Assembly: GCF_009905375.1 (NCBI RefSeq)
Contig: NC_133653.1
Location: 68,954,920 to 69,018,919, forward strand
Source of the DNA: Apium graveolens
Lineage: Eukaryota > Streptophyta > Magnoliopsida > Apiales > Apiaceae
Direction of reading: 5' to 3'
Length of the DNA stretch: 64,000 bases
Shown here one piece after another: positions 12,496 through 22,525 of this stretch. Numbering within the stretch: the stretch's first letter is position 1; each line of letters begins with the position of its first letter. A program made the position numbers and the translations under genes. The notes below the pieces were generated by a model that searched no databases, was not told where the DNA came from, and saw only the letters and a list, made by a program, of their open reading frames with translations.

Positions 12496-12559
12496 CTTCT
12501 TAGCTATCCAACTTGCATCACTGTACCCTTCTTAGCTATCCAACTTGCATCACTGTACA
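12496..12559. repeat. 32-bp tandem duplication in E3 pol
   Basis: Two adjacent 32-base copies (12496-12527 and 12528-12559) differing at the last base; each starts cttcttagctatccaac. 32 is not a multiple of three, so the duplication puts RNase H out of frame with RT. Confidence 0.92.
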
Positions 12560-13188
12560 CCAGGAAATCTCCTGTAGTGTAAACTAAGGTACATTGTGCC
12601 TTTTAGATATCTAAGTACTCTATCAAGAGCATCCCAATGAGTTCTGTTTGGACAGCTTGTATATCTAGCCAATTTAGACACAGAATATGAAATATCTGGT
12701 CTAGTACAGTTAGCAAGATACTGCAAGCTCCCAATAATCTGAGAATACCTTAACTGAGACACAGGCACTCCTGAAGTATTCTTGACAAGGGAAACTTTCG
12801 AATCATAAGGTGTACTAGCGATTCTACACTGTGAATAACCATATTTCTCAAGTATAGATTTCTCTATATAATGAGATTGAGTCAAGGTTATTCCTTTAGT
12901 GGACTGAACCAGTTTGATTCCAAGAATCACACTTGCCTCACCCATATCCTTCATTTCAAAATGTCTTTTCAAGAATTCTTTAGTCTCGTTAATAATCTCA
13001 ATATTAGTTCCAAACAATAAAATGTCATCCACATATAGGCATAAAATAACACACTCATTACCTTTAACTTTAGTGTAGACACACTTATCACTTTCATTAA
13101 TCTTATAACTGAAAGGCAATATAGTTTCATCAAACTTTTTATGCCAATCTCTGGGAGCTTGTTTCAAGCCATAGATGGACTTGATCAA
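12550..13188 (-). pseudogene. E3 reverse transcriptase, C-terminal part
   Basis: Begins at the IKSIYGLKQAPR block, then YVDDILLFG (catalytic YVDD), EMKDMGEASVILGIK, RYSQIIGSLQYL, TRPDISYSVSKL and RVLRYLKGT. Continuous with 13185-15470 except for a one-base shift near 13190, where GNERK should run into the CKLIKSIYG block. Confidence 0.9.
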
Positions 13189-15470
13189 CTTACATACTTT
13201 CTTTCATTGCCTGATGCAACAAATCCATCAGGCTGATCCATATAAATCTCTTCTTCAAGTTCACCATGAAGAAAAGCCGTCTTTACATCCATCTGATGGA
13301 TGATAAGACCATCGACTGAAGCCAATGCTATAAGCATTCGGATTGTTACCATTCTTGCAACCGGAGAGTATGTATCAAAATAATCAATTCCTTCCTTTTG
13401 CTTAAAACCCTTAGCTACCAGTCTAGCTTTGTACTTATCTATTGAGCCGTCAGGGTTCAACTTCCTTTTAAAGACCCATTTGCACCCAATAGTAGAACAC
13501 CCAGGAGGGAGATCAACCAACTCCCATGTTCCATTAGAAACAATAGAGTCAATTTCACTCTTAACAGTGCCCTTCCAGTGCCTTGACTCAAAAGAATCCA
13601 TAGCTTGCCGGAAAGTTAAAGGTTCGTCCTCGATATTGTAAGTGATGAAATCACCTCTAAAATCCTTGACTACCTTTGCACGCTTACTTCTCCTTGGTTC
13701 CTCTAGTTCCTTAGGAATAGAGCTACTACTAGGTTCCGCCCCCATATTTGTCATCTTTTCCACATGATCAGGAATAGAACTTGATGTGTGAGTAGGATCT
13801 TCCTCAGAAGTCGTTTCAGGTATTCTAGTCTTCATAGGGTAGACATCCTCAAAGAATGTCGCATCTCGAAATTCAACTATCGTGTTTGCCACTATACCAT
13901 CTATGTCAGATTTTAACACTAAAAATCTCATAGCTGTAGTGGTTTCAAGATAGCCCAGAAAGATACAGTCAACAGTCTTTGGACCTAGTTTCTTTCTCTT
14001 ATGTTCAGGAACAAGCACCTTAGCAAGGCACCCCCACACACGAAGATACTTAAGACTAGTCATCCTGCCTTTCCATAACTCCAAGGGTGTTTTATCCATG
14101 TGTTTCAGAGGGACTCTATTCAAAATATGGCAAGCCGTATTTAGAGCCTCCCCCCACATGTATTTAGGCAACCCAGAGTTAATAAACATACTATTAATTA
14201 TATCTTTAAATGTTCTGTTCTTTCGCTCAACAACCCCATTAGACTCAGGTGTGTATGGTGGAGTAACTTCATGAACTATACCATTGTTTGCACAAAATTC
14301 ATTAAAAGCATTACTCGTATACTCACCACCTCTATCAGATCTCAATCTTTTAAGTAACTTACTAGTTTGTTTTTCTACTTCAGTTTTATATATAATGAAT
14401 TTACTAAGTGCTTCATCCTTATGTCTAAGTAAATAAACATAACAGTATCTACTACTATCATCTATAAAAGTAATGAAGTATCTAAACTGGTCCTTGGTCA
14501 ACACACCACCAAATTCACAAATATCAGTGTGTACTAAATCTAACAAGTCTGAATCCCTAACAACGTTATGAAAAGGTTTCCTTATCTGTTTAGCAGACAC
14601 ACATACTTGACATTTAGAATTCTTTTCTATGGTATATTTTGAAATCAACTCTAAGTTCATCATGTTCTTAAGAGCACCAAAGTTTAAATGACCTAGTCTA
14701 GCATGCCATATATTTGAGGACTCAATACAGTTAACAGTAGGAATAACATTATTATTCAAATTTCCCAAAACGGGATCCGCATTAATAACAAATAAACCAT
14801 TTGACAAGTAACCCTTGCCAAAGAATGTACCAGTGTGAATAAGAACTACTTTATTACACTTGAACGAAATTTCAAAACCACTAGAAACTAAACAGCTTCC
14901 ACTTATTATATTTCTACGCATGTTGGGAACATGATGCACTCTCGTCATAGATAGAATACGTCCTGAAGGGAACTTCAGATCCACGTTTCCAACTCCATGT
15001 ACTTGAGCAACACTAGCATTCCCCATCTTCACAGTCAGGCTATGACTCTGTTGATAAGATACAAATAAACTAATATCAGCACAAATATGTACATTAGCTC
15101 CAGTATCTATCAACCATTCATTTGACAGATAGGTAGAAAATATCACAGGGTTGTAGGATACATACCGGTCAACGTCGGTTTCAGAAGCCGTAGCCTCACC
15201 AACAACCATGTTCACTACAGGCCCACTTGCGGTTCCAAGCACAACATTTGCTTGCGCTACCTCGGTTTTCTTTGCTTTCTTCGTAGGGCAGTCCTTACTC
15301 CAGTGCCCAACCTGCCCACAAGACCAGCATGGTTTGTTTTCCTTGGGTTTCTTGGCCTTGTCCTTGTCACTCTTAGGTTTATTACTATTAGCTTTCTTAG
15401 CAAAAGCCTTCCTCTTTTGTCCTACAGTTGCTATGTTTACCTTCGAGGTACCGTGTTCAGTTGGCATCAC
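13185..15470 (-). pseudogene. E3 pol: zinc knuckle, protease, integrase, RT N-terminal part
   Basis: A 760-residue open frame on minus. In order: CCHC knuckle CWSCGQVGHWSKDC (about residues 48-61), protease WLIDTGANVHIC (DTGA, about 122-125), integrase HHCC with HARLGHLN, the core VHTDICEF...IDDSSRYCYVYLL...RSDRGGEYTS...PESNGVVERKN (D,D-35-E residues visible), the RT entry CKWVFKRKLNPDGS, and the FLHGELEEEIYM block. Ends by frameshift at 13185. It is in the same frame as gag upstream, separated by one TAG at 15477-15479. Apart from that stop, this is the best preserved pol segment in the window. Confidence 0.92.
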
Positions 15471-15476
15471 ATGTCC

Positions 15477-16355
15477 CTATTTGGACTTGTGTTGTTCTTG
15501 CACCGAGATGTCCAGCATAAGGTTGGTCCAGGTGATCTCTCCTTTCTGTCTTTTCAGGGAGAGAGAGAACTCTTCCCAAGACTTCGGGAGTTTTTCAATC
15601 ACACTCATCACCTTGAACTTCTCCGGGAGATTCATTCCAGACTCCTTCAAAGCATACACTATCATCTCGAACTCATGCACCTGCTCAGTCATGGACTTAT
15701 TATCCACCAGCTTGAACTCGAGGAACCTTGCCACAGAATACTTTTCTAGACCTTGTGAGTCAGTATTATGTGTCTGGTCTAGCTTCTCCCATAAGAGTTT
15801 TGCAGAGTAGGAATCAGAAGAATAGACATCAAACAAAGTGTTTGTTAGTGCCGCCAGAATGGCCGCCCTAGCCACTCCATCCTTCTCAGCCCACTTCGTA
15901 AAAGCCTTAACTGTGTCAACCTTCTCTTGATCCACTACTGGTTTCTCATATTCCACAACCGGCCACAGACCCTTTATAGTCAGCCACAACTTCATCCTTT
16001 TCTGCCAGCGAGAAAAGCCAATGCCATCGTTGAATTTCTCCGGTAAACCGGTTAGTTCAACAGCCTGTGGGAAACTATAGGTGGTCCAATCAATGGCCCC
16101 AGCAGTTGCACCCGAACTGCTACCACCACCAACGATAACCTCACTTTCGTTAACTATTATGCTAAATTCTATATAACCAATATTCTCTTCAAGAATGTTG
16201 TAAATCTCACTAACAAATATAGCAACATAGAAGCAAGTGTATAAAGAATTTAACAAGTTTAGGCCAAGACCACAGTTAACAAAACAAAACATGCAGGTAA
16301 ACAAAATCAGTATCTGAAATAATGAAGAGAGAAAGAAAGATGTACCCGAAACCAT
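15477..16355 (-). pseudogene. E3 gag, reading frame starting in the LTR and ending at an in-frame TAG
   Basis: Gag core with LPEKFNDGIGFSRWQKRMKLWL, FDVYSSDSYSAKLLWEKLDQ and MNLPEKFKVMSVIEKLP. The frame has no ATG between the LTR edge (16196) and the core; the first in-frame ATG upstream is at 16355, inside the 5' LTR, so the frame runs through LTR end and primer-site position. The LTR-encoded part is hydrophobic (FFLSSLFQILILFTCMF) and may be intronic: an acceptor-like tract (ttcattatttcag in element sense) lies near 16319. The TAG at 15477 falls before the zinc knuckle, so it splits gag. It could be a mutation or, less likely, recoding. Confidence 0.75.
16178..16194 (-). other. E3 putative self-complementary primer-binding site
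   Basis: In element sense, one base after the 5' LTR end, reads tcttgaagagaatattg. This is the exact reverse complement of 17 bases in element sense inside the 5' LTR (plus-strand positions 16454-16470). There is no TGGTATCAGAGC-like site nearby. The complementary RNA segment would anneal with its 3' end next to the LTR, the correct geometry for starting minus-strand DNA. Confidence 0.7.
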
Positions 16356-16453
16356 AGCTTTTAACAGTGACTGAAATACAGGTTCACAGATACAAAATGC
16401 CAAGAAAAATGATCACAGCTGAGTCACCAGGCCTTGCTCGAAGTCCTGGCTGC

Positions 16454-16470
16454 TCTTGAAGAGAATATTG
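16454..16470 (-). other. E3 candidate self-primer segment in R/U5
   Basis: Plus strand tcttgaagagaatattg; transcript sense caatattctcttcaaga. Perfectly complementary to 16178-16194. It lies roughly 190 bases downstream of the start expected from the TATA box. A splice-donor-like cag/gtagggg is just upstream in transcript sense. The same segment in the 3' LTR (10394-10410) has one mismatch. Confidence 0.65.
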
Positions 16471-16682
16471 CCCCTACCTGCTGCGTTTGGGATGCGCACA
16501 ATATCTCCACCAGGATAAAACAGCTCGGAGTTTATGTTAACAGCAACAACAAAAACTCCACTTCGACCAGCACCTCAGTCGCCGGAAAATATCAGCACTT
16601 CAGGACTTTTGGGAGAGAAATGTAGAGAGGTTGAAGAGAAGAGAAGAGAATGTAGTGTGTATAATACATTCACTTTAACCTC

Positions 16683-16690
16683 TATTTATA
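16683..16690 (-). promoter_or_regulatory. E3 TATA box
   Basis: TATAAATA on minus in the 5' LTR, placed upstream of gag, with pyrimidine-rich sequence following; fits the start of the element transcript at about 16655-16660. Confidence 0.65.
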
Positions 16691-19180
16691 GGAGAGGAAA
16701 AAATGAAACTGTCCACACACTTAATGTCTGAATTAAACTGCTTCATTAATGAAAAAATCAAAACTGATCAGATTTTGAATTCATTAATGAAAAAATCAAA
16801 ACTGATCAGCTTTTGAATTTAAATTATTTGTAACAGCTTTTCACATTAACACCCACATTATTATCAGAACTTAAGTTAAGTTCTGATTTGATTCATCAGT
16901 ACTTAAGTTTTGATTCTGATATCAGAACTTGTTAAGTTCTGATTTTATTCATCAGTTCTTAAGTTCTGATTCTGATATCAGAACTTGTTACAGATCAGAT
17001 TATTTGCAGGTTCAACAATGTATTTAGACTAAGCCCACTAACAAAGTGACTTAGCCTATTTCAGTACCCAGCCCAATAATCCAGTCACCGATAAATAAAT
17101 TCGAATTAAAATAATTCTCAAATAAATAAAATCCTCGCCCAGGTCGCCTCGCGTACGCGAGACGCCGAGACATTTGCCCAAATCGCCCGTCGACCCGACC
17201 CGACCCGGTCCGGTCCGGTGCGGTGCGGTGCGTGGCGGGGCGGCGGCGCGTGTGTGTGTGTGTGTGCGCGTGAAGCACATAACAACACAATGGACCATCA
17301 CACACCTTAGTAGTTGTATACTACTCATGTGGGTAATACCATATAAAGCACACACCCTCCTTTATTTATTTCAATGTGGGACAAACATTCTCAAATTTTT
17401 CCAAGCTTTTCCAAGCTACTTTCAACTCTCATTTATTATGGATTTCATTAAGAAAATTCTTAAAACCATACATGAAAATTTAAGTTCAAATATCATTGAA
17501 CAATTTCCAATCATTAGATTTTAGGATTAACATCAAAAACATAATTAAATTAAGCTCTAAAATCCTAATTTTCTAACAAATTTTACCATGGTTAAAAGGT
17601 AATTAAGCAAAATAAAACAAAACAACCAAGCAAAACAAATCACAAATCACAAAACACAAAGTTGACTTCATTATTCAAGAAGAGCTCTCGGCTTTTTCAT
17701 GTTTTCAAGGAGAAAATTTTCAAAAATCAAGATTCTAGCTTTGTTAATTTGCAAGGTAATTACCCAAGGTCTAAGGTAATTAGATAAGTATATCCTAGGA
17801 GTTTAAGCTTCTATTTCTTCATGAATCTCTTCCAATAAATCAAGGAAGAAGATGATGAATAGTGTTTTCAAGATTACTAACTTTATTTTCTTTGATTTCC
17901 TTTAAGATCCAAGCATTCCTAAGCTATCTCAATGCTTCTTAAGGCTTCCTAGCTACTCTAATCACTCCAAGGAAGGTATAACACCTCCAAACCCTAACTT
18001 TACTTTGAGTATTAAGATGGTTTTGATGGTTATAGTAAATGAGAAGCATGATGCTTGTGTGTTTAGAGTTTGGATTGGATTTGTAGTGATTTGGATGTTG
18101 AAATCTTGTTTATAGTTAATGAAACTTAAGTATAGCTAGTAGTTCATGTGTGGGGTTGTATAAATAGGAAAATCTTGAGGTTTGGGGACTGATGTAGTAA
18201 GGTTTGGATGAGGTTTGGTTGTATTGTTGGTTGTGAGTTGAATGGTGGTTGTTTGGAGTGGTTTAAAACTTGGTAATCGCGTAAACATAGCCGTCGTAAT
18301 GCCCGATTTACCTTAGACTGTTTTTGTTCTTAACATCAGGACCCGTGAACTCACTGTTAGGTTTTGACCATTGTCGTGATTAGATAGTTCATGTTACGAG
18401 CTTCGTTTTGATATGTGGTTCGCTTGAACCCGATGTACGGTTTAGGAGAAACGACCATTTTAAGTAACGGCGTTTCGCGAACGAACCATTACCCCTCGCC
18501 TTACTTTGAAACATTGGTTAAGGCTCTTAAATGACTAACTGGATTATGAAACAATTATATAAAGTGGGTTAGACAGTTGGTAGGGTACTCGCGAAGGAAT
18601 CGCCTTAAAAATCTTAATGGTTAATTTATTAAAAATGTTGGAGCCGAGGGTACTCGAGCGACTTAAGTGAATCGTTAAGCGCAAAAGCGAACGTTAGGGT
18701 CTAATTGGTTAAAGTATAGATTCTTAAGCGACTTTGGTTTAATTCCAACTTATATGATGTTTATAGGTTACCAGACTCATCCCAGGACTTTTACCACCCC
18801 CAGTCGCTCAGGCAAGTTTTCTACCCGTTATACTGTTGTTGTGATGTATATATGTATATGCATTATCTTGTGATAAGTGCATGAATGTTATTAGCAAATC
18901 TTACGATATATTGGAACATGCTGATATGGTATATATGCATGTCTGTTTCGTAATCTTGATATCTATCTGTTGATTCCAATGCTTATAGTTGCATAATACC
19001 TATGCTAGAGATAAGCAGTAATTGCGTATACCCTTAGTATAGGGGACCCAAAGGTGAACATTTTCTAAAACCGGGAGTCGATGTTCCCGAGTATATTATA
19101 TATATTTATATATATATATATAGATATAGTTTTTAAAACTATTAATCGAATAAGGTTTATTCGATAACTTTATTTTTATT

Positions 19181-19340
19181 AATGAATATTATTTTGAATA
19201 TTCATTCGAGGGCTTATGACTCCGTTTATTCTATTTAATGAAATTATTTTGAATATTCATTCGAGGACTTATGACTCCGTTTATTTTTTTTAATGAATAT
19301 TATTTTTGAATATTCATTCGAGGACTTATGACTCCACTTA
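19181..19340. repeat. 56-bp tandem repeat in the E2 LTR
   Basis: About three units, each carrying ttcattcgagg followed by cttatgactcc, spaced 56-57 bp. The E8 LTR has four related units at 45095-45300. Confidence 0.85.
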
Positions 19341-20869
19341 TTTACTAAATAATATTCTTTATTTTATTAAAGAATAATGTTTCGATAATCAAACTTATTT
19401 TTGATTATTCAAATAAAGATCATACTTTCGTATAAGTATATCTTTGGTTATTTATTATTCATTTCAAGTATGAGTTTTAAAACTCCTACCTCGATTATTT
19501 TTATAAGGATCACCCTTATAGGAATATTATTTAAATAATAATATTCAGATACTTTCTAACATATCGGGACTGATTTATTTTATTAAATCAGCGTTACTCT
19601 AAACATTCTTTAAAATATTTTCAAGTCTTCAAAATGATTTTAAAAGTTAGGGCGGATCCCAAAACTCATTTTTAAATTTAAGCTCCTCCTTTCGAAGGGG
19701 ATTTAAATATTCGCTCAAAACCTGAGGGATCCGGCTCTGTGGTGTGTTTTATATTCGCAACAAGGTTGCTGTTTTGATAAAAGAGTTTTTGATTACTTAC
19801 CCAACACTCGGGAAGTAAAATTCTTAGAACAAGTTAATCCATTAACAGGAACCGCCTGGGAAATATCGGTGAGTTTTCCTTTCCAACTAGATATGACTTC
19901 TTGGTGGAGCCGTATCAACAAGCTACTTGGGGAAAGGGGGGACAAGCTTTACGTTTCAGAGTCATGGATTTAATCTGAACTAGGAGTGGCGTAAGTGGTC
20001 GAGTGGCGCCGACCCAGCCTTATTATATTGGCCCAAATGGCCTGGAAGTTCCGCTAAGACGGTCCATTCCTTAGGAGTCCAGTGTTCGGTTGACAAGTAA
20101 ATCCGACAGGTTCTCCTCTACATGTAGAAAATGGTGGGGTTGCACTACTGCGGCTGATCATCGTAAGTGGTCTTCCTGGCTCGGCAAACTCCCGTAATGA
20201 GTTCATCATTCAGTTTGGATATTTCTGCAACACTACCCGGAGCATTCGATCGAAAGGCTACGGATGGGTGATTGCTGAAGCATTGACAGGGTCAAACAGT
20301 TATAATGATGTTTCCCTCAAATGAAGTATCTCGTAACTTCATTTCTTTTAAACAATATTTCAAAGATTGAACCTATTCAAGTCTTATCTTGTAGTCTCAT
20401 CTTTGTGATGAACTTTCGAAACTGTTATACCTTGAACGGTGGTGGTTCAAGTAGTATTCAGAAAAGATATAAGTATATTGGAGTATCTTGTAACTTCATC
20501 TTTTCAACTTATATCCAGTTAATGATTATCTTATGCATGACAAAGATTTTCAGAAAAACGTTGAGACAAGGTTAGATATATGAGATCACCTTGCAACGAT
20601 ATTTTTATACAGTTATAAACTGGAACTCTGTGTATATTATACATGTCAGAGGATTTCAAAGATTGTGAAAAGTATATATGTGTATATATACTGAATATTT
20701 GGCGACTTGGTCGCGTTAAGATATCAACTTGGTTCATTTCTTCTTGACCAAGACTTTCATGAGTACTATGAGAATGCTCATATATTGTTAATTATTATAC
20801 ATATTATTTCGGTGGGCTTGTTGCTCACCCTTGCTTTCTTCTTTCATCACACAACAACAGATATCAAAG

Positions 20870-21022
20870 ATGAACAGGACCAAACTTCCAATTCGCAAGC
20901 GGTTAGGAAACGTTCTGCAGTTTTCTGGAAGCGTTGATGCCGCCGTAGCTGAGGTAGGAACTGCCAATAGGCTAGGCCTTCAACTATTGATAAACCAGAC
21001 TTATGTATATTATGAATTGTAA
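20870..21022 (+). CDS. Short conserved ORF near the 3' end of the E2 LTR (unknown)
   Basis: 50 codons starting MNRTKLPIRKRLGN, ending YVYYEL. The E8 LTR has the same frame at 46839-46985 with substitutions but no stop (MNRTKLPIRERIGN). A pyrimidine-rich tract ending acaacaacag, acceptor-like, lies just upstream. It may be a leader peptide, an exon start or just non-coding homology. No function recognised. Confidence 0.3.
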   Translation: MNRTKLPIRKRLGNVLQFSGSVDAAVAEVGTANRLGLQLLINQTYVYYEL

Positions 21023-21268
21023 TAATGGCAAAGAATATGTAAATTATTCAGAAACCCTTTTGAGGTGAAATGGTTTATAATTGTGGAATAAAATGACTTA
21101 TGTTATTTTTGGTATTCATCTTTGAGACTATAACTTGTGGTGTGTGTGTATATTGTGGGGTCACAGTACGCAGTAATTGGTTGTTTATAAAGATTGAGTG
21201 TTATTAAGGGAAATGGAACTCGTGACAACCCGGATCCCCGGCCCCGGATTTGGGGGTGTTACATTCAC

Positions 21269-22289
21269 CAAAAATTAAAACGTATAAATAAAAAATTGAG
21301 TATAAACCCTAGTAATCAAATATCACTATCCAGGAATCTTTTGTTTAATTAAACACCATGAATCGATTATAAATCATCAGATAAAGCTATATCAATCATT
21401 AAATCATCCGAATAACCTTAGAATCAAAAAGACCCAATTTGAACATAAACCCTAGAATTCGAAAATAAAAAAACGACGAATTAAAACATGAAATTGATGA
21501 TAAAAATATAAAGAACATATCAAAACCTTCAATTTGGGTACTTGAATCACACGATTTGATGCAGAAATAAGCTTGAAATCACGGTTTAATCTTAGACTCG
21601 ACCCTGGAATACCCGACCCGAATTTTAGAGAATTTTAATTATTTTTCTGATTTTCTGTAATTAACTAATAATAATTAAATAAAATTAGGCTATTTATAGT
21701 AGTTAAAATAATACTCCTAATTAAAATTAAGGCCTTAATTATACAACTTTTAAAATTAATTGGCCCCTAATTTTATAATTTTTGAGTGTTAAAATTTAAT
21801 TTTTAAATGTTATATATATACAATATATATGCCAAAAATTCTCAAAAATTGTGAATAATTCAAAAATGAAAAGATATGGTATAAATGAAAGTCCTATAAT
21901 TTTATAAAAAAAAATGTGATTTTTGTGGGGTTTTTGACACCTAATGGGGCCCTGAAAAGTCATTTTTCGCGAAACGAGAAAATTTATAAAATATCTAGAT
22001 GTTCAGAATAAAGTAATGGTACAAGCCGTTTTATGAAAAATAAGGCCAATTATTTTATTTGAAATATCAGCTATAAAATCATAATTCGGGATCGTATAAC
22101 TTTTAATACGAAGGCTGTAAATATGAAATAAAACATCCAGAAAATACCCTGAAAATACCTGGACAATACGGAATACACATAACACGTAGCAATTAGGGTT
22201 TCATAGCTAATTACACATAAATGACATATTAAAACACATAATTTATTATCAATAAGATATAATACAAGCGTAATTTCCTCGGCGTTACA
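21269..22289 (-). repeat. E1 right LTR, second part
   Basis: Continues the E1 LTR after the E2 target duplication (21264-21268) and ends ggcgttaca. It aligns with 1-1238 and retains the roughly 110 bp missing from the left LTR (21563-21680 region). Confidence 0.9.
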
Positions 22290-22525
22290 GTTCATATAGT
22301 GGACACCAAGAAAGAGGCACCTAATCTGGATGAGATTCCAATAGTAAGGGAATTTTCGGAAGTTTTTCCAGATGAGTTGCCAGGATTGCCACCAGATCGT
22401 GAGATAGAGTTTGCCATTGATTTAGTAACCGGATCCGAACCAGTGTCAAGAGCTCCGCACCGTATGGCTCCAGTAGGAAGGAAGTAATTAGCTCAGAAAC
22501 TTCAGGAACTATTGGATGGGGAGAT
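22290..22525 (+). pseudogene. E4: fragment of an older gypsy pol (protease-RT linker)
   Basis: Plus-strand frame with [34 protein letters not shown] and [11 protein letters not shown] followed by TAA, then LAQKLQELL in another frame. Equivalent to the segment just before RT in E1 and E6. It is flanked by the right end of E1 and the start of E5, so it is the receiving site of both; the rest of the element must lie outside the window. Confidence 0.85.

Larger units (their letters stand above)
10136..17578 (-). mobile_element. E3: Ty1/copia element, minus strand, with non-tRNA primer site
   Basis: Two LTRs (10136-11501, 16196-17578) with TGTTG...AACA ends, a 5-bp target duplication (aattt) and copia-order protein remnants (gag, protease, integrase, RT, RNase H) read on minus. 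LTRs differ by roughly 1% plus short GC-repeat length changes, so the insertion is fairly recent. Coding is broken by an in-frame TAG, a one-base shift and a 32-bp tandem duplication. No initiator-tRNA primer site follows the 5' LTR; a self-complementary sequence sits there instead. Lineage within copia not assigned. Confidence 0.92.
16196..17578 (-). repeat. E3 right LTR (5' LTR in element sense)
   Basis: 1383 bp, TGTTG...AACA. In element sense it starts with U3 carrying a GC-rich microsatellite (17190-17275, ccgga/gt-type repeats, longer than in the other LTR), palindromic atcagaactt repeats (16860-16995), a TATA box at 16683-16690, then R/U5 containing the proposed primer segment at 16454-16470. 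Confidence 0.92.
9568..21263. mobile_element. E2: solo LTR of the 4.3 kb-LTR gypsy family, split by E3
   Basis: Starts TGTAATAACC and ends GGGGTGTTACA, flanked by the direct repeat ttcac. Without E3 it is about 4.25 kb and matches the E8 LTRs along its length (4308 bp), but no primer site, internal region or second LTR is present. It is therefore a solo LTR, the usual product of recombination between two LTRs. A TATA-like TATAAATA occurs at 18159-18166. Confidence 0.9.
17584..21263. repeat. E2 solo LTR, second part
   Basis: Resumes at accatggttaaaagg after the duplicated target site and aligns with the E8 LTR from about 43490 to 47235. It holds three copies of a roughly 56-bp repeat (19181-19340, each with ttcattcgagg), TA-rich runs at 19096-19130, and a short conserved ORF at 20870-21022. 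No other gene. Confidence 0.88.
1..22289 (-). mobile_element. E1: chromodomain Ty3/gypsy element, minus strand, left end outside window
   Basis: Two long similar LTRs flank gag-protease-RT-RNase H-integrase remnants read on the minus strand. LTR termini are TG/CA with the inverted ends tgtaacgtc and gacgttaca (ggcgttaca in the right copy). A tRNA-iMet-like primer site lies at 7248-7261 and a purine tract (seen as tcctccccctta) at 1239-1250. The right LTR is split by the nested E2/E3 insertion. RT, integrase and C-terminal motifs resemble the Tekay/Del type of plant chromovirus; that lineage call is inference from protein motifs. All ORFs are interrupted, so the copy is non-autonomous. Its left target duplication is outside the window. 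Confidence 0.9.

Noticed and set aside
15471..15479. Programmed readthrough of the E3 TAG
   Set aside because: The stop is inside gag before the zinc knuckle and I cannot see a downstream structure; kept only as a low-interest finding.
15208..15810. 200- and 165-codon plus-strand frames opposite E3 gag/pol
   Set aside because: They are exact shadows of the gag-pol frames on minus; no start context or known motif.
9568..21263. E2 as a complete element with E3 as its interior
   Set aside because: E3 has its own LTRs and target duplication, and the two E2 halves form one LTR when joined; there is no second E2-family LTR, primer site or polypurine tract.
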